Of a DNA stretch of 64,000 bases, positions 8,316 through 15,837 are shown one piece after another. The translations under genes and the position numbers were made by a program. The notes under the pieces were generated by a model that was given only the letters and a program-made list of their open reading frames with translations, did no database searches and was not told the origin of the DNA. Origin of the DNA: Thiothrix phosphatis (GTDB lineage Bacteria > Pseudomonadota > Gammaproteobacteria > Thiotrichales > Thiotrichaceae); NCBI RefSeq assembly GCF_035668035.1, contig NZ_JAYMYJ010000152.1:107659-171658 (forward strand), read 5' to 3'. The stretch's first letter is position 1. The number at the start of each line of letters is the position of its first letter.

Positions 8316-9470
8316 TTAACGCAGCCCGGACAAATCAAACAACTGGCCGTATTCGCGCATGGCGTAGCGGTCAGTCATACCGGCGATAAAATCGGCTATC
8401 GCCCGCGCCCGCCCGGCATCGCCCTCATCGGTTTCGTACTGGCGGGCGAACGCTTGGAATTTGGGCGTCAGCAGGCGCACGTCCTGCATGTAGGCATCAA
8501 ACAGCGCCCGCACCACTTTGCGCGCCCGCCAGGCCATGCGGTAGACGGTGGGGTGGAAATACAGGTTTTCGCGCAGAAATTTCTTCAGCACATTTTTCTG
8601 GCTGCGCATGTCGTCGCCATAGCGCATCAGGGTCAGCGGTTGGTTGCGCACATCCGCCAGTGTCTGGACGCCGGAAGCCTGGATCGCCGCCTGGCTGCTT
8701 TCGATCAGGTCGATGACCATCCTGCCGATCATGCGCCGCAATACCTCGCGGATCAGCCGCCGCCCCTGCAAGCCGGGGTGTTGTTGCGCCACCTGCTGGT
8801 ATTCCCGTGCGAATACCGGCACTTCCTGCAATTGCGCCAGCGTGATCAGGCCGGAGCGCAAGCCATCTTCAATGTCGTGGTTGTTGTAGGCGATTTCATC
8901 CGCCAGATTGGTCAGCTGCGCCTCCAGCGACGGTTGGGTTTTGTTGAGGAAACGCGCGCCCACATCACCCAGTTGCCGCGCATGCTTGACGGCGCAATGC
9001 TTGAGGATGCCTTCGCGGGTTTCAAATGTCAGGTTGATGCCGGGGAAATCGGCGTAGCTGTCTTCCAGCCAATCGACCACGCGCAATGACTGGATATTGT
9101 GCTCAAACCCGCCGAACGCTTTCATGCAGTCATTAAGCTCATCCTGCCCAGCATGGCCGAACGGGGTATGGCCGAGGTCGTGGGAAAGCGCAATCGCTTC
9201 GGTGAGGTCTTCATTCAGGCCCATGCTACAGGCGACCGAGCGGGCGATCTGCGCCACTTCCAGCGAATGGGTCAGGCGGGTGCGGTACAAATCGCCTTCG
9301 TGGTTGACGAACACCTGGGTTTTGTATTCCAGCCGCCGGAACGCCTTGGAGTGGATGATGCGGTCGCGGTCGCGCTGGAACTCGCTGCGGTATTGCGGCG
9401 CAGGCTCCGGATGGCGACGCCCCTGGCTGTGTTCCGGGTCGGCGGCGTAGGTGGCGGTAAAACGTATCAT
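8316..9470 (-). CDS. dgt: Deoxyguanosinetriphosphate triphosphohydrolase-like protein
   Basis: A 384-aa HD-superfamily hydrolase. It carries the N-terminal motif SKAFRRLEYKTQVF, the HD metal-site elements THSLEV and LSHDLGHTPFGHAGQ, and EIAYNNHDIEDGL. Family members cut dNTPs, best known for dGTP, to deoxynucleoside plus tripolyphosphate and so tune the dNTP pool. The shorter length groups it with the dGTPase-like type 2 proteins rather than E. coli Dgt (about 505 aa). ATG at 9470 overlaps the stop of a small upstream ORF (TGATG); a GTG one codon earlier is possible. It seems to be the last gene of the Hpt/H-NOX/kinase operon. Confidence 0.9.
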   Translation of the reverse strand: MIRFTATYAADPEHSQGRRHPEPAPQYRSEFQRDRDRIIHSKAFRRLEYKTQVFVNHEGDLYRTRLTHSLEVAQIARSVACSMGLNEDLTEAIALSHDLGHTPFGHAGQDELNDCMKAFGGFEHNIQSLRVVDWLEDSYADFPGINLTFETREGILKHCAVKHARQLGDVGARFLNKTQPSLEAQLTNLADEIAYNNHDIEDGLRSGLITLAQLQEVPVFAREYQQVAQQHPGLQGRRLIREVLRRMIGRMVIDLIESSQAAIQASGVQTLADVRNQPLTLMRYGDDMRSQKNVLKKFLRENLYFHPTVYRMAWRARKVVRALFDAYMQDVRLLTPKFQAFARQYETDEGDAGRARAIADFIAGMTDRYAMREYGQLFDLSGLR

Positions 9471-9613
9471 CACATTGCCCCGCGCATCCGGCAGGTTGTC
9501 GGCAGATTGCTGAACATACGGGTTAAGTCCTTGATCAGGTTAACGTTGGAGCCGTCCATATGCCGCCACTTTAACGCGGCTTCATCGGTTTTGGAACCCA
9601 GGAAAATATTCAT
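9470..9613 (-). CDS. Small ORF coupled to dgt (47 aa, unknown)
   Basis: A 47-codon ORF filling most of the gap between the hybrid kinase and dgt. It starts at an ATG with GGGG about nine bases upstream and its TGA overlaps the dgt ATG (TGATG). The product is soluble and slightly basic, with no motif I recognise. Tight coupling and the absence of other content in the gap support translation; it could also be only a leader that loads ribosomes for dgt. Confidence 0.45.
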   Translation of the reverse strand: MNIFLGSKTDEAALKWRHMDGSNVNLIKDLTRMFSNLPTTCRMRGAM

Positions 9614-9645
9614 GGGCGCAACCCCCTGATGCTTATGGGCAGCCG

Positions 9646-11397
9646 CTATGCCGTCGCCGCTGGGCACCATTCCTGCAAGGTGGCCGCCAGGGTGTTCATC
9701 TGGATGGGCTTGGTCAGGCAGGCGTTCATGCCCGCCGCCAGATATTCCAGTTCATCGCCTTTCATGGCGTTGGCGGTCAGGGCAATGATGGGGACATCTT
9801 GCGCCAAATGTTCTGTCCGAATCCGTTTGGTGGTTTCCACGCCGCTCATGCCAGGCATTTGGATATCCATCAGTATCAGGGCAAACGCTGCTTCTTGCAG
9901 GCATTCCAGCGCCTGAAAACCATTTTCCGCCAGCGTGACCTGGTAGCCCAATTTTGTCAGCATCCCTTTCGCCACCATCTGGTTCACTTTATGGTCTTCC
10001 ACAACCAAGATGTGCGGGCTGGGCGTTTCCTGCCCAGCGGCGTCATGGCGGGGTGCTGCATGGATAGGGGCCGTTTTGGCTGATGGCGGATTTGCTTGGG
10101 CCGAAGGCTTGTCGGTGTCCAGCAATTCCAACAGCTTGTTTTGGGTGACAGGTTTTTGCAGGCAATGGCAAGCCGGGCTGAGGGTGTTGAGGATACAGTG
10201 GCTGCAACCATTGTTCTGCAAGGTGAGGTTGCAGGCTTTGATGGGGTAGGGCAACTGCCGCAATTGGGTCAGTTGCCCGTTCAGTTGCGCACGCTGCTCG
10301 TCCGGGAAGCTGGTGTAATCGCAAATAAGCCAATCAAACTTGTGGGTGGCCAGCAGGGTATTGGCGTGCCCGATGCTGTTGGCGATGTTGACGGTTGCGC
10401 CAATGTGTTCAAGTTGTTCGCTGACAAGGCTGGCGTGCAATGGCGGGTGGATCAGCGTCAAGCAGCGGGTATGCGGCAAGGGGCTGTGCAACCGTTGGTT
10501 AGAGTTTGTCCTGGCTGGTATTTCAAACCAGAAGGTGCTGCCGTGCCCTGGGCAACTGTCCACGCCGATTTCCCCGCCCATCAGTTCAACGAGCTTGCGG
10601 CTGATCGCCAGGCCCAGCCCGGTGCCGCCGCCATTATGTTGGTCGTAACGGCTGATCTGGCTGAAGGCCCGGAATAGTTTGGATTGCTTTTCTGCGGAGA
10701 CGCCAACGCCGGAATCTTCCACCTCAAACCGCAGGAGGTTGGGTTTTTCGTGTACAGGGTATATCCGCAAAATGATCTGCCCGGTTTCGGTGAACTTGAT
10801 GGCATTGCCCAGCAGGTTCATGAGCACCTGGCGCAGCCGTAGCGCATCCCCTTGCAGCAAATCCGTCACATCCCGGTCAACAATGGAAAACAAGGCCAGA
10901 TTTTTCTGGGTGGCGATGATTCCCATGGTTTCCAGGATGCTGGGCAGGGTGTCCCGCAGGTTGAAGGGTTCGTCCACCAGCTCCAGTTTGCCTGCTTCCA
11001 GCCGGGAAATGTCCAGAATATCGTTAATGATGCCCAACAGGGCCTGCGCCGATTGCAAGAGGGTTTCCAGCAGCTTGCTCTGGTGGCCATCCAGCCCGGT
11101 GTCCTGCAATAGGGTCGCCATGCCGATGACGCCGTTCATGGGGGTGCGGATTTCATGGCTCATGGCGGCCAGGAAGGCGCTTTTGGAACGGCTGGCCGCC
11201 AGCGCCTGGTCACGCGCATCCACCAGTTCGCGGGTGCGCTCCTCCATGCGCAACTCCAGTGAATCCGCCAGCGCGCGCAGTTCCTGGTTGCTTTGATACA
11301 AGGCCAGGCTTTTGTTTTCCAGCAATTGCTCCGCTTGTTTACGGGCTTTTTTTGCCCGGTCCAGACGGCGTTGCAAGCGGATAATTTCGTCGCTCAT
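9646..11397 (-). CDS. Hybrid histidine kinase downstream of H-NOX
   Basis: A 583-aa soluble kinase with no transmembrane segment. Order: N-terminal coiled coil (1-70); HisKA with phospho-acceptor His81 in SHEIRTPMNGV; HATPase with the N-box near 193-200, DSGVG near 228 and GGGTGLGLA near 257; a second, receiver-like domain (about 308-425) with five clustered cysteines (389, 398, 401, 410, 412); and a canonical C-terminal receiver with Asp511. Its ATG overlaps the H-NOX stop (ATGA). In other proteobacteria H-NOX bound to NO modulates the adjacent kinase and phosphate moves through Hpt and receiver proteins, all of which are encoded here. The input is probably H-NOX itself because no sensor domain is fused. 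Confidence 0.9.
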   Translation of the reverse strand: MSDEIIRLQRRLDRAKKARKQAEQLLENKSLALYQSNQELRALADSLELRMEERTRELVDARDQALAASRSKSAFLAAMSHEIRTPMNGVIGMATLLQDTGLDGHQSKLLETLLQSAQALLGIINDILDISRLEAGKLELVDEPFNLRDTLPSILETMGIIATQKNLALFSIVDRDVTDLLQGDALRLRQVLMNLLGNAIKFTETGQIILRIYPVHEKPNLLRFEVEDSGVGVSAEKQSKLFRAFSQISRYDQHNGGGTGLGLAISRKLVELMGGEIGVDSCPGHGSTFWFEIPARTNSNQRLHSPLPHTRCLTLIHPPLHASLVSEQLEHIGATVNIANSIGHANTLLATHKFDWLICDYTSFPDEQRAQLNGQLTQLRQLPYPIKACNLTLQNNGCSHCILNTLSPACHCLQKPVTQNKLLELLDTDKPSAQANPPSAKTAPIHAAPRHDAAGQETPSPHILVVEDHKVNQMVAKGMLTKLGYQVTLAENGFQALECLQEAAFALILMDIQMPGMSGVETTKRIRTEHLAQDVPIIALTANAMKGDELEYLAAGMNACLTKPIQMNTLAATLQEWCPAATA

Positions 11398-11945
11398 GCT
11401 TGATCCATCCGGGTGATGTGGAATTCAACATGCGTGCCGTGGCTTGCCGGGTATTCGATTGCCTCCAGGTGCGCCTTGACCTGATAGTGCTCCAGGCAGC
11501 CTTCGATCAAGCCTTCCGCCAAATCTGCAAACGGGTGCCGGGAACGGTAGGTCATGGTGAGTTTGCGCCTGCCTTCCCGGGTGGTTTCAAAGGTGGGCAG
11601 TTCGGCGTCAGGGTAGAGCTTGCGCACTTCGGTATGGACGTGGTCTTCAATGGATTCCAGAAAATCAAACGCATCCGGCGCATTGTCAAAAAACAGCGGA
11701 TATAGCTTGACGAACCGCCCAAACAGGTATCGCCCGAAGGTTTTGACCAAGGCAGGCGTCGGTATGCCGGTTTTGCGGGAAAGTGTTTGCACCAGCGCCA
11801 CCATTTCCGCATGGGGATAGGTTCCTACGGCGGTGTAAACCCCACCTGAGGCCAGTTCTGACCCGTCGATAATGTCATCGGCCATCTCGGCGGAAAAGCT
11901 GCTTTCCACCATTTCCAGGAATTCCGTGAACACCAGGCCTTTCAT
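11394..11945 (-). CDS. Heme NO-binding protein (H-NOX)
   Basis: A 183-aa stand-alone H-NOX (HNOB) domain, full length for the family. The start MKGLVFTEFLEMVE, the proximal heme ligand His104 in SIEDHVHTEVRKLYPDAELP, and the C-terminal segment FADLAEGLIEGC are recognisable. The YxSxR heme-propionate motif reads Tyr133-Arg-Ser135-Arg-His137, so the conserved Arg is replaced by His with an Arg next to it. No extra Tyr distal-pocket feature for O2 binding is evident, so NO/CO sensing is more likely. GGAGG lies eight bases before the ATG. It forms an operon with a hybrid kinase (4-nt overlap) and an Hpt protein 42 nt upstream. Confidence 0.93.
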   Translation of the reverse strand: MKGLVFTEFLEMVESSFSAEMADDIIDGSELASGGVYTAVGTYPHAEMVALVQTLSRKTGIPTPALVKTFGRYLFGRFVKLYPLFFDNAPDAFDFLESIEDHVHTEVRKLYPDAELPTFETTREGRRKLTMTYRSRHPFADLAEGLIEGCLEHYQVKAHLEAIEYPASHGTHVEFHITRMDQA

Positions 11946-11987
11946 CAGGATGCCCTCCGTTATTGTTGTTCTGGGCGGGAGGCTGTA

Positions 11988-12344
11988 TCAGCAGGCGACA
12001 GCATGGGCATCCAGCCATTGTTGGACGCGGGCATACTCATGACGCAGTTGTTGCAGATGGGTTCTGGCCAGTTGCTGGTTCTGGTTGTCCTTGTAGGCCT
12101 CCAGCAGACGGGCGAACTCGGCCATTTCAAAGGCACCGACCAGCTTGCTGCTGGATTTGAGCTTGTGGCAGATGACACCTACCGCGACACTGTCAGCGTC
12201 CTCGATATGCTGCTGAAGCAAGGGCAGCACTTGGTCGGCATCCGCGCGGAAGCAATCCACCAGTTCGGTGAATTCATCAGCCATGATTTCCAGTAATTGG
12301 GTATAGGTTTCTTCATCGACGGGGGAAGCTGTCATTGTTGTCAT
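11988..12344 (-). CDS. Histidine phosphotransfer (Hpt) protein
   Basis: A 118-aa stand-alone Hpt domain. The phospho-acceptor is His60 in VICHKLKSSSKLVGA, which matches the Hpt consensus HxLKGxSxxxG closely; the rest is an all-helical bundle. It should relay phosphate between the receiver of the hybrid kinase encoded downstream and a soluble receiver, most plausibly that of the divergent receiver-PP2C protein. It is first in the minus-strand operon Hpt, H-NOX, kinase. A second ATG lies three codons in. The 156-bp region to the divergent gene must hold both promoters. Confidence 0.9.
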   Translation of the reverse strand: MTTMTASPVDEETYTQLLEIMADEFTELVDCFRADADQVLPLLQQHIEDADSVAVGVICHKLKSSSKLVGAFEMAEFARLLEAYKDNQNQQLARTHLQQLRHEYARVQQWLDAHAVAC

Positions 12345-12500
12345 ATTGGTGACCCGTTATCGCTATATGATTAGTAGGCAAGACGGTATGCCGCCTGCCG
12401 GAAATGTTTTTTATAATATAAATCTATCTAGACATTCTTTTTGCTGATGGTAGCATGGTTACAGGCGAGTGTTAATAACCTTATAAAAACAGTTTTCCCC

Positions 12501-13703
12501 ATGAACATTCTTGTCGTAGATGACGCCCGGGACATGCAACTGATCCTGCGTCGAACCCTGACCTTGATGGGACACCAGGTCATGCTGGCTGACGATGGCC
12601 AGCAGGCATGGCACCTCATCCAACAACATAATTTCCAGGTCGTCATCAGTGACTGGGTAATGCCGGTGATGGACGGCCCAACCCTGTGCCGCACCATCCG
12701 CGCCGCCAACCTGCCTTATTACGTCTATGTCATCCTGCTCACCGGCATGTCCGGCAAGCAAAGCCTGATCCAAGGGATGGATGCAGGTGCGGATGATTTC
12801 GCCACCAAACCGATTGTCCGGGAGGAGCTGGAAGTGCGTTTGCGTGCCGCCGAACGTGTCCTGGATTTGGAGCACACGCTGGAAGAGAAAAACCACCGTC
12901 TCGAAACCGTCAACCGTTCCCTTTCACAAGCCCAGGCCGTTATTCAAAATGACCTGGAGCGCGCCGCCATTTTGCAGACCGGGGTGCTGCCCCGCCAGAA
13001 ACTGTTTGGGCGTTTGTGCGTGGATTGGTATTTTCAGCCTGCCCAATACATTGGGGGTGACACCTTCAATTATTTTCCGGTGAATGATGACCTGCTGTTT
13101 TTCTACTCGATTGATGTTTCCGGCCATGGCATTTCGTCCGCGTTGCTGTCCATGTGCCTACAAACCCTGTTGAGCTCTACGGGCGAGCTGTGCTGTATAG
13201 AGGAACTCACCCAGGAAAACGCCAATGAATTTCCTACCCGGCTGGCTGAACGCCTGAATTATCACCTTAACCACATGCTGGATACTGGGGATCATTATTT
13301 GACCCTGATCGTGGGCTTGGTGGATACGGCGGAAGAGCGTTTGTATTTTGCCCAAGCCGGTCATCCGCAGCCATTCCTGCTCAATCCGGCGACGGGGGCG
13401 TTGGAAAAAATCGAATGCACCGGCTTTCCGATAGGCCTGTTGCCGGATATGGAGTATGAAACCATCCAGAAGCCATTTCCGCCCGGCAGCCGTTTCATCA
13501 TGTATTCCGATGGGCTGCTGGAATTGCAAAAACCTTCCGGAGAGCCGTTCACTGAGGCCGACTTGCAAGAGCATTTGCAGGATCTGATGGAATACCCAGC
13601 CAGCCAGGTCATGTCCCATCTGGGGGATAAGCTGGGCTTGACTAAAGCTGGCGTTGGCAAGCCGGATGACATTTCCTTGTTGGTCATAGATTTTTGCGGC
13701 TAG
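12501..13703 (+). CDS. Response regulator with PP2C (SpoIIE-type) phosphatase output
   Basis: A 400-aa protein: receiver domain (1-120, phospho-acceptor Asp51 in VVISDWVMP), a coiled-coil linker (about 120-165), and a PP2C/SpoIIE phosphatase domain (about 185-400) with the metal motifs GGDTFNYF, IDVSGHG, DGLLE and PDDISLLVI. Family members dephosphorylate STAS-domain anti-sigma antagonists; the adjacent downstream gene encodes exactly such a protein. It resembles HsbR-type regulators fed by an Hpt protein in Pseudomonas. The start is ATG 12501, where the receiver begins; an upstream in-frame ATG at 12441 lies in promoter-like sequence. Phosphorylation by the divergent Hpt/H-NOX kinase pathway is inferred. 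Confidence 0.9.
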   Translation: MNILVVDDARDMQLILRRTLTLMGHQVMLADDGQQAWHLIQQHNFQVVISDWVMPVMDGPTLCRTIRAANLPYYVYVILLTGMSGKQSLIQGMDAGADDFATKPIVREELEVRLRAAERVLDLEHTLEEKNHRLETVNRSLSQAQAVIQNDLERAAILQTGVLPRQKLFGRLCVDWYFQPAQYIGGDTFNYFPVNDDLLFFYSIDVSGHGISSALLSMCLQTLLSSTGELCCIEELTQENANEFPTRLAERLNYHLNHMLDTGDHYLTLIVGLVDTAEERLYFAQAGHPQPFLLNPATGALEKIECTGFPIGLLPDMEYETIQKPFPPGSRFIMYSDGLLELQKPSGEPFTEADLQEHLQDLMEYPASQVMSHLGDKLGLTKAGVGKPDDISLLVIDFCG

Positions 13704-13780
13704 TCAAATATATTTTTTATGGATATAGTTAATTCTTGAATCAATAAATTACAACAACATTAATCAAGAGGAGAACAATA

Positions 13781-14119
13781 ATGAAGCACTCTACTCGCAC
13801 TGAAGGTGAATTCACCATCGTCACCATTGAAGAATCCCGTATGGACGCCGCTGTCGCGCCTGAATTCAAGAACTGCATCGCCCAATTGCTGGCAGGCGGC
13901 GCCAACCGGCTGGTGCTGGACATCAGCAGCGTGCAGTTTATGGATAGCAGCAGCCTTGGCGTCCTGGTCAGCCTGTTGAAAATGGTGGGCAATCGTGGCG
14001 ACCTGATGATTGCGGGTGCCAAAGGGATTGTTGCCGACTTGTTCAAATTGACCCGTATGGATCGGGTGTTCCGCATGGTTCCGGATGTGGGAAGTGTGCT
14101 GGGAACTGTTGCAGCCTAA
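13781..14119 (+). CDS. STAS-domain anti-sigma factor antagonist
   Basis: A 112-aa SpoIIAA-like STAS protein. The conserved loop reads VQFMDSSSLGVL with Ser56-58; one of these serines is the expected phosphorylation site. In partner-switching modules the unphosphorylated STAS protein binds an RsbW-like kinase or another target, the kinase phosphorylates it, and a PP2C phosphatase reverses this. All three component types are in this cluster. GAGGAG lies about eight bases before the ATG. The target may be the sugar nucleotidyltransferase, a diguanylate cyclase elsewhere, or an anti-sigma factor; the sequence does not say which. Confidence 0.92.
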   Translation: MKHSTRTEGEFTIVTIEESRMDAAVAPEFKNCIAQLLAGGANRLVLDISSVQFMDSSSLGVLVSLLKMVGNRGDLMIAGAKGIVADLFKLTRMDRVFRMVPDVGSVLGTVAA

Positions 14120-14154
14120 TTTTTGAGTAAAATAATAGCGAGGGTGACTGATCC

Positions 14155-15345
14155 ATGAAAGCGATGATTCTGGCCGCAGGAAAAGGGACGCGGGTGCGCC
14201 CCATCACCGATGAGGTGCCAAAGCCCATGATTCCCATCCTGCGCAAGCCGGTGATGGAATCCATCATTGAACTGTTGCGTTCCCATGGTGCCAACGAGAT
14301 TGTGGTCAATACCAGCCATCTCTCATCCGTGATCGAAAACTATTTCCGGGATGGCTCCCAGTTGGGCGTGGAAATCGCCTATTCCTACGAAGGCTGCATG
14401 ACGGATGAAGGGCTGGAAGGCAAAGCGCTGGGTTCGGCGGGGGGCATGAAGCGGATTCAGGAGTTTTCCGGCTTTTTCGATGAAACCTTTATCGTTTTGT
14501 GCGGCGATGCATGGATTGACCTTGACATTGGTGAGGCGTTGCGGCGGCATCGGGAGAAAGGCGGCCTCGCCTCCATCATTTTGCAGGAGGCACCGCGTGA
14601 GGAGGTCTACAAGTACGGCGTGGTGAAGCTGGAAGAGAACCAGCGCATCGTGAAGTTTCAGGAAAAGCCCAATCCGGCGGAAGCGGTTTCCAACCTGATC
14701 AATACGGGGATTTATATCTTCGAGCCGGACATTTTTGAGTATATCCCGTCCGGTGTGGAATACGACATTGGTGGGCAACTGTTCCCGGCATTGGTGGCGG
14801 CGGGTGAAGAGTTTTACGGCTTGCCGATGGATTTCCAGTGGTTCGACATCGGCTCCGTTTCCGGCGTGTGGGCGGCGACCCGGATGGCGTTGCAAGGAAA
14901 AATCCATGGCTTCCAGATGCCGGGCAAACAGGTGAAACCGGGTATCTGGACAGGCATCAACGTCAGCATCGACTGGAAACAGGTGACGATGACGCCCCCG
15001 GTTTATATTGGCGGCAGCAGCAAAATTGAGGCGGGGGCGAAGATTACAGGCCCCTGCATGATTGGTGCAAACTGTGTGGTGGAAAACGGCGCGGAAGTCA
15101 CCGAGTGCCTGATTGGCGACTATACCCGCATTAGCGGCATGGCTTCGCTGGACAAAAAGCTGATTTTCGGTGGCGATTGCATTTCCCCGGATGGCGGCGT
15201 GATGAATGTCGGTGAAGCCCAGATTCGCTGGCTGGTTGACGATATGCGCCGGATGCTGAATCCAGGTGACCTGCATGACATGATGCTGTTCAGCAATATG
15301 CTCAGTTTCCACGAGACGATTGCGCAGGAAAAGGAGGTGGCCTGA
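14155..15345 (+). CDS. Sugar-phosphate nucleotidyltransferase (mannose-1-P guanylyltransferase-like)
   Basis: A 396-aa enzyme with an N-terminal NTP-transferase domain (1-235) bearing the signature GKGTRVRPIT and KPM near residue 23, and a C-terminal left-handed beta-helix region (about 265-345) built of hexapeptide-like repeats, then a 50-aa tail. Relatives join NTP and a hexose 1-phosphate to make NDP-sugars for polysaccharides. Substrate choice (GTP/mannose, UTP or dTTP/glucose) cannot be settled by eye. It lies between the STAS gene and the ATPase gene, overlapping the latter by one base, which is an unusual location for a metabolic enzyme and suggests that polymer precursor supply is tied to the switch. 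Confidence 0.85.
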   Translation: MKAMILAAGKGTRVRPITDEVPKPMIPILRKPVMESIIELLRSHGANEIVVNTSHLSSVIENYFRDGSQLGVEIAYSYEGCMTDEGLEGKALGSAGGMKRIQEFSGFFDETFIVLCGDAWIDLDIGEALRRHREKGGLASIILQEAPREEVYKYGVVKLEENQRIVKFQEKPNPAEAVSNLINTGIYIFEPDIFEYIPSGVEYDIGGQLFPALVAAGEEFYGLPMDFQWFDIGSVSGVWAATRMALQGKIHGFQMPGKQVKPGIWTGINVSIDWKQVTMTPPVYIGGSSKIEAGAKITGPCMIGANCVVENGAEVTECLIGDYTRISGMASLDKKLIFGGDCISPDGGVMNVGEAQIRWLVDDMRRMLNPGDLHDMMLFSNMLSFHETIAQEKEVA

Positions 15346-15776
15346 TGGATGCGGATTACCGGGAATACCATATTCGTCTTTCCATCGACAGCCGTCTGGA
15401 GCAGGTGCGCATCCTCTCCGGTGCCTTGCGTGGCATCGGCCAGGAACTGGCGCTGTCGGAAGACAAGCTCGGGCAACTTGAGCTGATTCTGGTGGAAGCC
15501 GTCAACAACGTTATCGAGCACGCTTACCAGTTGCAGGGAGGCAATGATGTGCATGTGCGGGTGGAATATAGCCCGCAGCAAATGCACCTGGTCATTTCTG
15601 ATCACGGCCACGCCATGCCTGAGGAGTTACATGCCGGGTTCAACGGGATGCCGGATCCGGAAGGGCTACCGGAAGGCGGCTGGGGGATGGGGCTAATCCA
15701 AGCGTTGGCGGATTCCACCCATTATATCCGGGACGCCCAGGGCAACCACTTGTATGTCAGCAAGCAACTGGCCTGA
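15345..15776 (+). CDS. RsbW-like ATP-binding protein (anti-sigma/serine kinase type)
   Basis: A 143-aa HATPase_c_2 domain. The N-box is ELILVEAVNNVIEHAYQ (about 46-62), the G1 box VISDHGHAMPEE and the G2 box EGGWGMGLIQALAD. Such proteins phosphorylate STAS partners and sequester a target when free. Its ATG overlaps the stop of the nucleotidyltransferase gene (TGATG), so it is translationally coupled and completes the PP2C, STAS, ATPase trio. No sigma factor gene is nearby, so the output could be non-transcriptional. A long hairpin follows 28 nt after the stop. Confidence 0.9.
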   Translation: MDADYREYHIRLSIDSRLEQVRILSGALRGIGQELALSEDKLGQLELILVEAVNNVIEHAYQLQGGNDVHVRVEYSPQQMHLVISDHGHAMPEELHAGFNGMPDPEGLPEGGWGMGLIQALADSTHYIRDAQGNHLYVSKQLA

Positions 15777-15803
15777 CAGGCATGTTTGAATGCTGAAAAC
15801 GTG

Positions 15804-15837
15804 GATGACAAGCAAAACTGACGTTTGGCTTGTCATC
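15804..15837. terminator. Hairpin between convergent operons (bidirectional terminator candidate)
   Basis: The arms GATGACAAGC (15804-15813) and GCTTGTCATC (15828-15837) pair perfectly. After one mismatch, AAAC pairs with GTTT around a TGAC loop, giving 14 pairs. The right arm overlaps the aroB stop codon. It separates the plus-strand switch operon from the minus-strand aroB operon. There is no long T-run, so termination efficiency is uncertain. Confidence 0.6.

Noticed and set aside
12441..12500. A longer start for the receiver-PP2C protein
   Set aside because: The receiver fold begins at ATG 12501 and the extra 20 residues fall in AT-rich promoter-like sequence.
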